A DNA stretch of 64,000 nt from Rhizobium sp. Root708 (GTDB taxonomy: Bacteria; Pseudomonadota; Alphaproteobacteria; Rhizobiales; Rhizobiaceae), in assembly GCF_001429725.1 (NCBI RefSeq), contig NZ_LMHV01000044.1, positions 186,001-250,000 on the forward strand, written 5' to 3'. The translations under genes were made by a program, and so were the position numbers. The notes under the pieces were generated by a model that made no database searches, was not told where the DNA came from, and saw only the letters and a program-made list of their open reading frames with translations. Shown here one piece after another: positions 27,414 to 36,166 of the stretch. The stretch's first letter is position 1; every line of letters begins with the position of its first letter.

Positions 27414-29294
27414 TCACGGACTGGAAGATGGGCAACTCCGCGTCAGGCTGCATAAGAGGCTTTGTTGATATGGCACCCACGCCTTCTCTGGCTCATACGT
27501 TGGGGCCACGGGGTCAGATGACAAAGACAGCAACGACGAACGGTCCCAAGACTCCCTGGAATAGAAGGTGAGGTACACCGCTTCACCAATATCGTTGGCA
27601 AGCAGCACGTCCTCGTTCGAAAGGTTCGCCCTCATTCGCAGGATTCCGCTTCCGATTTTCCAGTCGATAAAGAGGCACTTGTCTGGCGCGTCAACCACGG
27701 TGCCCGCGTGTCCGTTTGTGCTCATCAACATTGGAATGATGTGGTCCCTACGAACCTTAAGAAGATGGCGTACGTGCTCTGCCCATGCCAGACCGCCAAT
27801 TGACTGGGAATCGTGCCAATCGATCTTGCTTTTGACAAAAGTATCCACGCTGTTCGGATCGGGGATGTCTGCTTCAGTCTTTCCGGCAGGGATACCCCCG
27901 AAATTCTCGGCCTCCGCGGGACGGTTCCGGCGTATCGCTTCCGCGATATCGCCGCGGTAGTCCGCGAAGAAATGGAAAGGCTTTGCCGACAGGTGCTCGT
28001 CTCCCATGAACAACAGCGGAATCTGCGGAGAAAGTAGCAAGACTTCAGTGAGGGCACGGTAGAGCTTGCGGTTCATGCCGATCGGAAGGCGATCGCCAAG
28101 AGCACGGTTGCCAACCTGGTCGTGATTTTGCAGAAAATGAATGAAGGCAGTTGGCGGAAGTGCCTCCGTTGGGGGAGGGGTATCACTGATGATTGATTTG
28201 CCCGGCCTAAGGTAGCCCCTTGCCATCGTTTGTCTGATTTTGCCCCACGGGTCGTCCCTGAATGGCGCATAATAGCCGCTTGCTTCACCCGTTACGGCTA
28301 CATGAACCGCATGATGGAAATCATCATTCCAGTCGGCCTTGTAGAGGCATCCTCCCGGCACGTTCGCCATTAGGTCGGTGCTGTTGGCCGGGTTTTCGGT
28401 TATCAGATGGACATGGCGACCCTTGATTTCATCTCTTACGCGATATGCAATTTCCTCTAGGACATGGACCTCACTGCGATCCTCGATCTGATCGATCGCG
28501 TCGAACCGAAGGCCGTCCAGTCGAAATTCCTCGAGCCAGTAAAGGACGTTCTCGATAAAGAACGCTCGAACCTCGGGTCTTTCGTAGGCAATCGCCGCAC
28601 CCCAGGGCGTCGGACTGTCCGCTCTGAAGAAGTCCGGAGCGTACTGGCCGAGATAGTTCCCTTCCGGACCAAAGTGATTGTATACGACGTCGAGGAAGAC
28701 CATCATCCCGTGGCCGTGCGCCGCGTCGATAAGTGCTTTCAAATCGTCTGGAGTGCCGTAGGCGTTGTGTGGTGCGAACTGAAGTACGCCGTCGTAGCCC
28801 CAGCCACGGGTTCCCGGAAAATGCGCGAGCGGCATGATCTCCAATGCAGTTATGCCCAGGTCGGCCAGGATCGGAAGCTTCGCCACCGCCGCTCTGAAGG
28901 TGCCTTCCCGAGCGAAGGCTCCCACGTGGATCTCGTAGATGACCGCCTGTTGCCAGGGACGGCCGCGCCAGCTTGAGTTCTCCCACGCGTAGCTGTCGCT
29001 ATCGGTCACGACTGATGGCCCGTCCAATTCGCCGAGTTGAAGGCGCGATGCTGGATCGCAGACCGCTCGCCCATCGGACAACACGAATTGATAGGCCATG
29101 CCAGGATCCGTCGCGATATCGATGACGTGCCAGCCACCTGTTGATGTCGCCATGGGATGACTCGTTTGCCCAAGTTTTAGGCTCACCATGGGCTCCGTCG
29201 GTGCCCAAAGTTGGAAACGCATGTTTCCGTTCGGCAGGGACGTGGGGCCCCATCTGCGATTGCGGGAAAGAGTTTTCTGACTTGGCACGCTCAT
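27414..29294 (-). CDS. treZ: Malto-oligosyltrehalose trehalohydrolase
   Basis: A 626-residue GH13 enzyme that releases trehalose from maltooligosyl trehalose in the cytoplasm. An N-terminal carbohydrate-binding module (about 17-105) precedes the catalytic barrel. Visible residues are the nucleophile Asp265 in GLRFDAIDQI, the acid Glu300 in LITENPA and Asp392 in FLQNHDQVGNRALG. The partner treY, usually next to treZ, is not in the window. The start overlaps the stop of the SDR gene (ATGA), so both are cotranscribed. Trehalose fits the stress theme of the following region. Confidence 0.9.
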   Translation of the reverse strand: MSVPSQKTLSRNRRWGPTSLPNGNMRFQLWAPTEPMVSLKLGQTSHPMATSTGGWHVIDIATDPGMAYQFVLSDGRAVCDPASRLQLGELDGPSVVTDSDSYAWENSSWRGRPWQQAVIYEIHVGAFAREGTFRAAVAKLPILADLGITALEIMPLAHFPGTRGWGYDGVLQFAPHNAYGTPDDLKALIDAAHGHGMMVFLDVVYNHFGPEGNYLGQYAPDFFRADSPTPWGAAIAYERPEVRAFFIENVLYWLEEFRLDGLRFDAIDQIEDRSEVHVLEEIAYRVRDEIKGRHVHLITENPANSTDLMANVPGGCLYKADWNDDFHHAVHVAVTGEASGYYAPFRDDPWGKIRQTMARGYLRPGKSIISDTPPPTEALPPTAFIHFLQNHDQVGNRALGDRLPIGMNRKLYRALTEVLLLSPQIPLLFMGDEHLSAKPFHFFADYRGDIAEAIRRNRPAEAENFGGIPAGKTEADIPDPNSVDTFVKSKIDWHDSQSIGGLAWAEHVRHLLKVRRDHIIPMLMSTNGHAGTVVDAPDKCLFIDWKIGSGILRMRANLSNEDVLLANDIGEAVYLTFYSRESWDRSSLLSLSSDPVAPTYEPEKAWVPYQQSLLCSLTRSCPSSSP

Positions 29295-30067
29295 CTCAGA
29301 AGCCCTTGGCCACCGTCGACCCAGACCGGAGATCCCGTCATGTGCCGTGATTTCTCCGATGCCAAAAACGCAATCACTTCAGCAACATCCTCGCTGCGCC
29401 CCGGTCGACCTCCGGTGATGGGCACTTGTCCCTCCGGCCAGATGACCGGGATGGCCGTCTGGTTTTCTCCACGAAGGTCGGTGTTAGCGTCGATGTTCGT
29501 CTCAATCTCGCCGGGACACACGGCATTAATCCGAATGTGGTGACGGGCAAGTTCCAGCGAAAGTTGCTGCACCATGGCAAGCTGGGCGGCCTTGGTGGCG
29601 GTATAAGCCGTCGCGCCTGGGGTGGTGAATGTTCGGGTCCCGTTTATCGAGGAGACGACGACGATCGAACCGCCTCCTGACGACTTCAGATGCGGTACCG
29701 CCGCGCGGATAGTCAAGAACGTCCCGGTGAGATTTACGGATATGGTTCTTGTCCACTCGGCAAGCGTTATGTCGTCAATCGGTGCCCAGACCCCGTTGAT
29801 GCCCGCATTGGCAACAACGACATCAAGGCGGCCAAAACGACCCATCAGTGAAGAAAGAGCGGAAGCCATTAGATCTTCACTTGAGACATCGGCATCCAGC
29901 GCCATCGCTACCCCCCCAACTGCCTCAATCTCGCGGACCGTGACGTCCAGTTCTTCTCGGCTGTGGCCCAGGGCTCCAATAGCGTAGCCGTCCCTGGCGA
30001 GAACTTTTGATGAGGCTTTGCCGATTCCGGATCCTGCCCCGGTTACCAGTGCCACGCGGTCGCTCAT
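29291..30067 (-). CDS. Short-chain dehydrogenase/reductase
   Basis: A 258-residue SDR with the cofactor motif TGAGSGIG, NAG in VVANAGINGVW, and the catalytic Ser-Tyr-Lys set in VVVSSINGTRTF and TAYTATKAAQ. The C-terminal SRHMTGSPVWVDGGQGLL is typical. ATG 30067 is preceded by TTGGAGG; an upstream in-frame start at 30142 lacks a ribosome site. The substrate is unknown. It is translationally coupled to treZ. Confidence 0.88.
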   Translation of the reverse strand: MSDRVALVTGAGSGIGKASSKVLARDGYAIGALGHSREELDVTVREIEAVGGVAMALDADVSSEDLMASALSSLMGRFGRLDVVVANAGINGVWAPIDDITLAEWTRTISVNLTGTFLTIRAAVPHLKSSGGGSIVVVSSINGTRTFTTPGATAYTATKAAQLAMVQQLSLELARHHIRINAVCPGEIETNIDANTDLRGENQTAIPVIWPEGQVPITGGRPGRSEDVAEVIAFLASEKSRHMTGSPVWVDGGQGLLR

Positions 30068-30303
30068 CGTGCCTCCAAGGTTAGAGCCTTTGAACTCATG
30101 AACGCTCGAACTGCGTATTTGATGCGGTACGGGATCAGACAATTCGGATCGCGGTCGAACCCGGCATTAAAACGCGCGTGCTTCCACTCGCCCGCCGTTT
30201 TTTGGCGAATTCGCAATGGGCTCAATGGGGCAAACGACCGGACTTCGTAAGGTCGCGCTAGAGGGTCGCGACCAGGCAGACAATAACGAAGTGCCGTAAA
30301 ATG

Positions 30304-30732
30304 GTGCCGCCCGGTTTCGACCGGAATACGGTCGTCTCAGCAGGAGGGCTCCCGAGACCGGGCGGCAGGTCTTAAACCTCTAGTGAACGTTAAGGTTCCC
30401 GGTCCATGCGGGGAGAAGTTGCGCGATTCCAGCCATCCGGTCCTGGGACCCAACGGTTGGCAAGGCGAGTATTCTGGGTACCTGCTAACGCTGCGAGCCT
30501 CAGCGCTCCAGGTGTGATAGGCGCTGCCGTGGGTCGATGGCCTATGAGACAGACGTGTCGTCAGGGACGGCTCCTCCACCCTGCAACTCATGACGCTATA
30601 CAAGCCGGCAGGTGAGAGCGGTCGCGCCGGAAGAAGAGGGCGGGAAGATGCTAACGGATGTGCCCAAAAAGCTGCGACTGCCCCATGATACATGAGATGA
30701 AAGCCGAAAAGAAACCAACTGATCGACCTTAG
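30304..30732 (+). mobile_element. Truncated group II intron (5' domains only)
   Basis: The segment begins GTGCCGCCCGG and continues as a GC-rich, gene-free stretch with the layout of domains I-III of a bacterial group II intron (for example GGCAAGGCGAGTATTCTGGG and a run of inner hairpins). At 30697 a frame opens with MKAEKKPTDRP and stops at once, as expected for the beginning of an intron reverse-transcriptase ORF lost by deletion. No reverse transcriptase domain and no domain V/VI are seen downstream. The call rests on recalled resemblance to rhizobial introns and should be checked by covariance search. Confidence 0.55.
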
Positions 30733-30896
30733 CCTTCGTCTTTGGCCGCGTCCGCCTGAAGCGTCTGGTGTTTCCATTCTCCGGGAAGGCGGAGTGAACC
30801 GCCGACATACCTCGACGAGCGCACAGGCCGCCGACGCCGCTACAGATTTGCGCCGCCTCGAACGAGGCAGATTGCCCTCCTCGGCTCCATGGCTTT

Positions 30897-31367
30897 TTAC
30901 GTCAACCGTCTAAAGTCAGGGTCTGCGTGAACCATCGCCGCAACTTCGAGCCCACGTTTGTATTTGCCGGCATCGGATCCCGAGGCGTTTGCCTGCCGAA
31001 GGTTATCCTCGAGATCGGCAACCTTTACTGGACAGGCAAGTTTGTTTGCTATCGCTCGAATGACGAACTGATCGTCGGCTTCTCCTCGACGACGTGTCAG
31101 GGCGTCAACTGCGTCCACAACGTCGTTGCTAAAACCGAGTTGCCTGAGGCGGTCGATATCCCAGCCGTGACATTTTTCGAGAAGATCGTGGAGAAAGGCG
31201 ACTGTCTTCTCCTTGGTATCTTGAACCCGGCTCGCCACTCTTTCGCAATGCTCGATGTAAGGATGGCCCGCTTTGTCGCTCTGTCCCAAATGAGCTTGCA
31301 ACGCGATTGTCCGGGCGAGTTCGAGTTCCGAGGCTTCGGCTGCGGAAATTTCGCTGTGGTCCGACAT
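30897..31367 (-). CDS. HD-domain phosphohydrolase, (p)ppGpp-hydrolase-like
   Basis: A 156-residue protein with the HD pattern YIEHCERVA, then FLHDLLEKC and VKVADLEDNL, as in small SpoT/MESH1-like hydrolases. It lacks a synthetase domain. ATG 31367 is preceded by GGAGGAA. It may hydrolyse (p)ppGpp or a related nucleotide, which would fit a stress setting, but substrate specificity cannot be read from the sequence. Confidence 0.7.
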   Translation of the reverse strand: MSDHSEISAAEASELELARTIALQAHLGQSDKAGHPYIEHCERVASRVQDTKEKTVAFLHDLLEKCHGWDIDRLRQLGFSNDVVDAVDALTRRRGEADDQFVIRAIANKLACPVKVADLEDNLRQANASGSDAGKYKRGLEVAAMVHADPDFRRLT

Positions 31368-32004
31368 CAACAGTTCCTCCGTTGCCGAGAACGTGAAGCA
31401 GCCCTCTCTGTTCCGAAAAACAGGATGCCGTATCGGCTATCCGCAAACCGGCGCTCACTCGTATGATCATTTGCAGACCAAGTTCTACCGCTCTCCCGCA
31501 TGCCGAAGTAGTCGGTCCGCTGCCTGCGTTCTGTGCGAGTGCGATAACAGGCGATCCTGCCCAAAAGGGATCCCGCCTTTTCTGATCGAACTTCAGCCCG
31601 AGCCTGTGAACCAGAACAAGGCGCGGGGGTATTGGGCGTTTCCATGTAACCGAATGTGACCAGTCGGCTGGCAGACATCAGCCGTCGTCCTGACATCAGT
31701 GTCAGCATGATGAGGCTCATAGTGCTTGCGAGAGGAACCGGGACCGACGCAGCCTTCCTCCGAATCTGTTTCAGGTCGCTGCTGATGATATGCTCGAACG
31801 CTCGGACGTCCGATCGTTACGATTGGTTCGAATAGCGGAACTCGTGAGCCCGACGTAACCTGCTGCAGTGCAATCGGACGCACTGGTGCGGGCAGTTTCG
31901 ATCGATCATCGGCGGATCGCCAATGGCCGAACGCAAGAAGATGGCTTCGACGGAACTCCACGCCGAGCTGGACATTTTCCTTCCTACAATGGAAGGAGCC
32001 GAAA
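31368..32004. other. Intergenic region without supported genes
   Basis: About 640 bases. Open frames on both strands lack protein character and ribosome sites. It holds the 5' sides of the HD hydrolase and of the small gene at 32005. A GGAAC-N16-CATT sequence lies near 31952, which is one mismatch from an EcfG promoter and is not called. Confidence 0.4.
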
Positions 32005-32304
32005 ATGCAGATTACCGACACCAATGTCACCAAAGGAAATGACGGCAAGGTTACAGTTGAATTCAACGGCGAGGGCGGCGAATTCATTTCTGTTCGAATG
32101 GCCGCCCCGCTCGACCTGCAGGACGAAGCCTCAGTCCACCACGCCAAAGAACTGATGGTGCAGGTCGCCACTTTTGGCATTCCGGATGAAGCATTTGTGC
32201 TAGCTCAGGCTTCGGCGGAAGAGAACAAGGAAGGCATCATCGAGGACGTTCCGGAAGCTACTCCCACAACGGGATCGTTCTCATCTCCCAACACCGTCGG
32301 GTGA
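32005..32304 (+). CDS. Small acidic hypothetical protein (99 aa)
   Basis: Opens MQITDTNVTKGNDGKVTVEF and continues as a compact beta/alpha domain (VRMAAPLDLQDEASVHHAKE) with an acidic tail. ATG is preceded by AAGGAG at good spacing. No signal peptide or membrane segment. No family recognised. It ends 11 bases before a bidirectional terminator. Confidence 0.65.
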   Translation: MQITDTNVTKGNDGKVTVEFNGEGGEFISVRMAAPLDLQDEASVHHAKELMVQVATFGIPDEAFVLAQASAEENKEGIIEDVPEATPTTGSFSSPNTVG

Positions 32305-32315
32305 ACCAAAAAACA

Positions 32316-32347
32316 AGCCCGCTGTCGAGACCCCGCAGCGGGCTTTC
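32316..32347. terminator. Bidirectional intrinsic terminator
   Basis: A 9-bp stem AGCCCGCTG / CAGCGGGCT with an 11-base loop. On the minus strand it is followed by TGTTTTTT, a strong U-tract; on the plus strand by a weaker TTC. It separates the convergent genes at 32005-32304 and 32350-32505, and the strong minus-strand tail implies a real minus-strand transcript ending here. Confidence 0.8.
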
Positions 32348-32349
32348 AC

Positions 32350-32505
32350 TCACGCGCGAAGGACGGTGATTTCCCGTTTGGCAGAATCCTGTGCCGGAGC
32401 GGATCGGGTGTGCGTGCAGCTCTTCTGGCCGAAGGCCACTCCGACCCGCAATACCTCTTCAAAGTCGAGCATGACAGCAACCACTTCGCGATGCGCATTG
32501 AGCAC
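32350..32505 (-). CDS. Possible small protein (51 aa)
   Basis: A short frame starting at GTG 32505 (VLNAHREVVAVMLDFEEVL then VGVAFGQKSC) and ending just before the minus-strand terminator. An internal ATG at 32472 is an alternative start. The ribosome site is weak. It lies 61 bases after the secreted-protein gene, so it would be the second gene of the EcfG-type transcript that starts near 32916. Support is from position and composition only. Confidence 0.35.
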   Translation of the reverse strand: MLNAHREVVAVMLDFEEVLRVGVAFGQKSCTHTRSAPAQDSAKREITVLRA

Positions 32506-32566
32506 TAAACAAACGGCTCAACGCTGCCGCCTACGAAATCGGATAAACGTCGCCGGACGACGCCGT

Positions 32567-32890
32567 TCAAAGCGAATTGTCCGGGATGATGAAATCGCCG
32601 TCCAGCCGATTGAGGTTTTCGCAAAAGAGCACTAGACATGCGCGATTATCACGCGTTGGGATCCGCTTCCACTCCGCGTATTCGTTCGGATCGCAGTAGC
32701 GGCCGTTGCGCACAAAGCGGTCGTAGAGCGGCAACCCGCGCGGTGACGTCCACCGAAAGATTACCGCACCTTGATTGTGGACAGTGGCCCGCGCTTGATC
32801 GCAGGTCATCTTAAGCGGGCTTAGGCGTGAGATCGCCAAGGCAGGCGAGCCCGCCAGCACGATTGCAACGAGGACTGCGAGCTTTTTCAT
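32567..32890 (-). CDS. Small secreted hypothetical protein (107 aa)
   Basis: A signal peptide (MKKLAVLVAIVLAGSPALA) is followed by a short periplasmic domain with four cysteines (in MTCDQA, RYCDP, RACLVLFC), which could form disulfides. GGAGGT lies seven bases before the ATG. A perfect EcfG-type promoter sits about 25 bases upstream of the start. Similar short secreted proteins are common in rhizobial stress regulons; no function is known. Confidence 0.72.
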   Translation of the reverse strand: MKKLAVLVAIVLAGSPALAISRLSPLKMTCDQARATVHNQGAVIFRWTSPRGLPLYDRFVRNGRYCDPNEYAEWKRIPTRDNRACLVLFCENLNRLDGDFIIPDNSL

Positions 32891-32915
32891 GATCGACCTC
32901 CAGGGTTTTGCGGTT

Positions 32916-32941
32916 AACGAGGACGCCGAACTATGGGTTCC
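32916..32941 (-). promoter_or_regulatory. EcfG-type (general stress) promoter, GGAAC-N17-CGTT
   Basis: On the minus strand GGAAC (32941-32937) is followed after 17 bases by CGTT (32919-32916). This is the consensus of the alphaproteobacterial general stress sigma factor EcfG. It lies 26 bases upstream of the ATG of the secreted small protein. Confidence 0.7.
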
Positions 32942-33131
32942 AACCAGAAGAAAGCGACGCCGAGGTTGTCTGACGAATTCTGGAATACTATCGTGAAACT
33001 CAGCTAGGTTCCGACAGGCGTGGACCTTCCTTCACGGAGGATTTTTATCGAGCACGCATCGCGATGCGGCCCCGTTGCTCGCATGGGCGGCCTTCAGAAC
33101 AAGCTCACGACATTGCGGACAATCAGGTGGC

Positions 33132-33944
33132 TCAAAGAGCCACCGCCCGTTTTATATCGCTGACGCTTGGCCCGCGAACAATCCGATAACGTGCTTCGAC
33201 AAGATTATAAAATCCAAACGCCGCCAGCCCGATCGCGACTGCGGTGTAAAGGAAGGCTCCGAAAGGGAGCTGCCCCAACCATGCCAGAGCATCTGAAATG
33301 CTTCCAGCCTGCCCAGGATCGACGGTGAAGCCTGCGTAGGCAAACAGGATGCCTGTAATCGCGAAGACGACACCCCGGGCCAACAGCCCATAGATGCAGA
33401 GTGCGACCACGACACCTTTGGCATCGGGGAAGCGGAGATATCGCTCGAATTTCCTCGTCAGGCCCTTTGCCGACGTTACAACGCCCCCGATAATAAAGCC
33501 TGTACCAATCATGATGGCGAGGTAGGGACCAAAGGGCTGCGACATCACCCAACTAGCGAGGCCCTTTTCGCCGGATCCCTTGACGCCGCCGGCGGCGGAA
33601 ACCGCGTGTCCAAGCGCATACCCTGCTAGACCGAGGTAGGTAATCGCGCTTGCGAGCAACGCAGCCCTGATAACTACGGCCTTCCAATCGGAGCCATGTC
33701 CGTCGCTATCGGCCAGCGACTGCGCAAGGCGCCAAGCCGCGAAGCCCACAAGTCCGAGGCCAATGAGCCCGACCCATACGCGACCAAAGGGCTGCACCAG
33801 CAGTGTCGAGACCGCAGATTTCGTGTCGGCCTTTCCTCCAGTCACTCCGGAGAGAAGTGCGAGCCCCGCGACAAGCAAAAATACGATGCCGCGTGCGGCG
33901 TAGCCAGATCTGGCCAGAAGTTCGAAATTAGGTTTGCGAGGCAT
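33132..33944 (-). CDS. DUF1206 family membrane protein
   Basis: A 270-residue protein with about six membrane helices in three repeated pairs. The opening ARSGYAARGIVFLLVAG recurs in altered form as ALCIYGLLARGVVFAITGI, the internal repeat that defines DUF1206. Function unknown; members are often in stress-related neighbourhoods. An 8-bp hairpin with a 3-base loop (33126-33144) overlaps its stop codon. Confidence 0.85.
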   Translation of the reverse strand: MPRKPNFELLARSGYAARGIVFLLVAGLALLSGVTGGKADTKSAVSTLLVQPFGRVWVGLIGLGLVGFAAWRLAQSLADSDGHGSDWKAVVIRAALLASAITYLGLAGYALGHAVSAAGGVKGSGEKGLASWVMSQPFGPYLAIMIGTGFIIGGVVTSAKGLTRKFERYLRFPDAKGVVVALCIYGLLARGVVFAITGILFAYAGFTVDPGQAGSISDALAWLGQLPFGAFLYTAVAIGLAAFGFYNLVEARYRIVRGPSVSDIKRAVAL

Positions 33945-34198
33945 GGAAGGCGTCCTGTAAAGTTTTCCTCATCGGAAACGCGCCATGTAGCAAAAGGTTT
34001 ATGCTGCCTGCTTCAGGCCACATTGCTACCGAAGCAGCCCATCAAGATCGAATTCTTCCCATCCCCGAAGCGCAGCCGCTGCCTCGTCCGGCCTCTTCTT
34101 ACTTCCCTTCTTCGCTTTGGCAGTTTTCTTCAGTGAGCGCGTAAGCTTTTGTTATATGCCGCCTGCCTGCGCTTTTCGGCTGCCGCCACCAGGTCATC

Positions 34199-34654
34199 CT
34201 ATCGCCATTCGTCAACGACGCCGCGGTCAAGGATATCCTCCACGAACTTCGGATCGAAGACGTGGAACGTGATCCTGCGGGCGCGGCCGTTCAGCCGGAC
34301 CGTGCGCGTTCCCGCGCTGGGCAGGCGACCATCGGCCAGCCAGCGGTGTCGCTCGCTGGCCTTCATCGTCAGGATGTCCTGAATCTCGCGCGGGATCACA
34401 GGAAGACTTTCAACAATCTTCATCGCCTCGGCGACAACGGCCGATGCGGCTTGGAACTCCGACTTCGCACTGGCCGGCATGGCGAGCCTCAGCTCGCTCC
34501 CTTCAAGATCGAGCGACTTCCTCACGGCGGCCGGAAGTCGTGCCCGGAGTTCGAGGAGAATGCCTTTCGCACGCACCGCTGAGCCCAGCGTGGCTGTCGG
34601 CGTGAGCGTCCAGCTTCTGAGGAGTTCGACATCGTTCTTTTCTTGCTTTGGCAT
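34199..34654 (-). CDS. Conserved-looking hypothetical protein (151 aa)
   Basis: ATG 34654 opens MPKQEKNDVELLRSWTLTPT. The middle is helical with RAKGILLELRARLPAAVRKS, and the end is beta-rich (RTVRLNGRARRITFHVFDPK). Longer in-frame starts (to 34933) run into the divergent gene and lack ribosome sites. No family is recognised. It is divergent from the DUF2934 gene. Confidence 0.6.
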   Translation of the reverse strand: MPKQEKNDVELLRSWTLTPTATLGSAVRAKGILLELRARLPAAVRKSLDLEGSELRLAMPASAKSEFQAASAVVAEAMKIVESLPVIPREIQDILTMKASERHRWLADGRLPSAGTRTVRLNGRARRITFHVFDPKFVEDILDRGVVDEWR

Positions 34655-34703
34655 GCGGCCTAAATGGGTTTTCAGGGCATTCGCGTCAACGCTTCCCTTT
34701 TTG

Positions 34704-34728
34704 GGAACCGTGCCTCGACAGCAGCGTT
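34704..34728 (+). promoter_or_regulatory. EcfG-type promoter, GGAAC-N16-CGTT
   Basis: GGAAC at 34704-34708 and CGTT at 34725-34728, exactly the EcfG consensus, 31 bases before the TTG start of the DUF2934 gene and in the correct orientation. Confidence 0.7.
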
Positions 34729-34759
34729 TCAGGATTGGTTTCGAACAAGGAGCACGATC

Positions 34760-35113
34760 TTGGCCAAGCAACGGATGAACAATGAAAACGAGAGCGTCAC
34801 CAACGAGACGGGCATTCCAGCCCAGGCCGAGATCAGCGCGGTAAGTGACGAAGATATTCTCGACCGGATCCGGTCCCGCGCATATCATATCTGGGAAGCG
34901 GACGGCGGCCCCCATGGCCGCCATGATGATCATTGGCTACAAGCAGAGAAAGAGATCCTGCGCGAGAATGACGAAATAGACAGCGACGACGTTCCCAATC
35001 TTGCCGCTGCGCGCGAAGCCGCCCGTCAACATACAGACACCTTCATCGTGGCTAGCGATCTTGAGGATGCAGATCAGCGCGAAGCCACTCCAGGCGTCCG
35101 CGAGCAGCCGTGA
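34760..35113 (+). CDS. DUF2934 family protein
   Basis: A 117-residue soluble protein containing the short DUF2934 helix pair (ILDRIRSRAYHIWEADGGP then HWLQAEKEIL) at about residues 35-70, and an acidic C-terminus. TTG 34760 was chosen because AAGGAG precedes it; ATG 34775 is an alternative. DUF2934 proteins are frequent in stress clusters of Rhizobiales; no function is known. It is driven by an EcfG-type promoter. Confidence 0.72.
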   Translation: MAKQRMNNENESVTNETGIPAQAEISAVSDEDILDRIRSRAYHIWEADGGPHGRHDDHWLQAEKEILRENDEIDSDDVPNLAAAREAARQHTDTFIVASDLEDADQREATPGVREQP

Positions 35114-35606
35114 TCGGCAATCCGCGAGCGAATACTCACATACGGAACAGTAATGGTCTTGCCCGGGCAGGACCGAGCAAACGCACAAACCAGGTAGGCG
35201 TCACCTCTCGGGTCAAAACTTGGTGACTCTGGTTTTCGACCTTGCAGCATCAAAAGGCGGACCGTGTCTCCCAGCGTACGAACCACGCGGGGGCCGGAAC
35301 GTCTTTGGGTCCCGCACATTCCTTCTCTGAGGCCGTGAGCGTGTCAACTGGACGCGACAGGGATGGTGAACATGGCGATTTTTCCAGTTTCTCGTCATGG
35401 CCAACGAAACGGCAGCCGAGCGCCCCACCTGTCCGCCGCGGTCTCGTCAGTCAGCGTCTTGGCCACACGCGGACGAGGCGAAGCTCGCTTCGGGCCTCGT
35501 CTATGTGCCATGACTGGCGACGGGCATCACCCGCAAAATGGGAGCGAAGGCAGCGTGCTGGCGGCACAATGCAGTGCGAGGGCGAATGTTCCCCGATCCG
35601 CGCTCA
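35114..35606. other. Intergenic region with a long hairpin
   Basis: About 490 bases without a supported gene. At 35473-35500 the sequence folds into a 12-bp stem (ACGAGGC and GAAGC paired with GCTTC and GCCTCGT), with a two-base bulge and a 2-base tip. There is no T-run. It could be part of an RNA or a remnant; strand is not clear. Confidence 0.35.
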
Positions 35607-35930
35607 TTACTCCGTTGGCCGTTCAAACCAGTTGGCGTAAGGCGTCGACCTCGCCATTTGCCTGTTAAGATCTGGCGATCCGTCGGTCCACCACGCAGGC
35701 CCTCTCTCACCAAGTCCGATCTTAGCGGCGTCTACAGCTTTCCGTGCCTCACGCAGTCGCTCATCGTTACCGACGGCGTCCTTGACAGCCCTTCGAGCTG
35801 CCATCAATTCTCTAACGAGACGCTTTCGTTCTCCCTCGGGGAGATTTGGATTTGTGCGCCTCCAGAGACGACCCCGAACCACAATGTAGCGGCCATCTGG
35901 CGTTTCGAGGAATGGTCTTTGCGATGCCAC
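35607..35930 (-). CDS. Hypothetical protein (107 aa)
   Basis: Opens MASQRPFLETPDGRYIVVRG, with the segment RLWRRTNPNLPEGERKRLV, a helix rich in Arg and Ala (ELMAARRAVKDAV), and an end rich in Trp/Asp. Protein-like composition and codon use. It starts four bases after the stop of a 46-codon frame on the same strand, suggesting a two-gene transcript. No family recognised by name. Confidence 0.6.
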   Translation of the reverse strand: MASQRPFLETPDGRYIVVRGRLWRRTNPNLPEGERKRLVRELMAARRAVKDAVGNDERLREARKAVDAAKIGLGERGPAWWTDGSPDLNRQMARSTPYANWFERPTE

Positions 35931-35934
35931 TATA

Positions 35935-36075
35935 TCACCCCCTCGCCACAGTGACGATTAGGCTCTTTTCAAACGATCGGAACCAGGAGCCGCCATCATA
36001 TTCGACGTCCCGGTTGTTGCTGATCGAGCAGGTGAAAATCTTCCCCGCACCTCCATTGGTCGAAAGCATGCACAT
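35935..36075 (-). CDS. Possible small protein (46 aa) upstream-coupled
   Basis: A short frame opening MCMLSTNGGAGKIFTCSISN and ending EKSLIVTVARG. An internal ATG at 36069 is also possible. The composition is protein-like, and its stop is only four bases before the next start, which suggests translational coupling. A weak AGAGA lies upstream. It is too short for a firm call. Confidence 0.4.
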   Translation of the reverse strand: MCMLSTNGGAGKIFTCSISNNRDVEYDGGSWFRSFEKSLIVTVARG

Positions 36076-36166
36076 CGCTGATCTCTTTGGTGACCGGCAC
36101 CGACGCCCCGACTGAATCGCGGGGCGCCCCTGTCTTTCGCAAACAGGTAGAAGGCGTCGCCCAATC

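Noticed and set aside
31952-31980. EcfG-like motif before the gene at 32005
   Set aside because: The -10 reads CATT rather than NGTT, so it was not counted among the stress promoters.
31593-32180. A 195-codon minus-strand frame
   Set aside because: It runs antisense through the small gene at 32005 and its ribosome site and looks like a shadow frame.
33126-33144. 8-bp hairpin over the DUF1206 stop as a terminator
   Set aside because: No T-run follows in the direction of the gene; kept only as a note in the gene entry.
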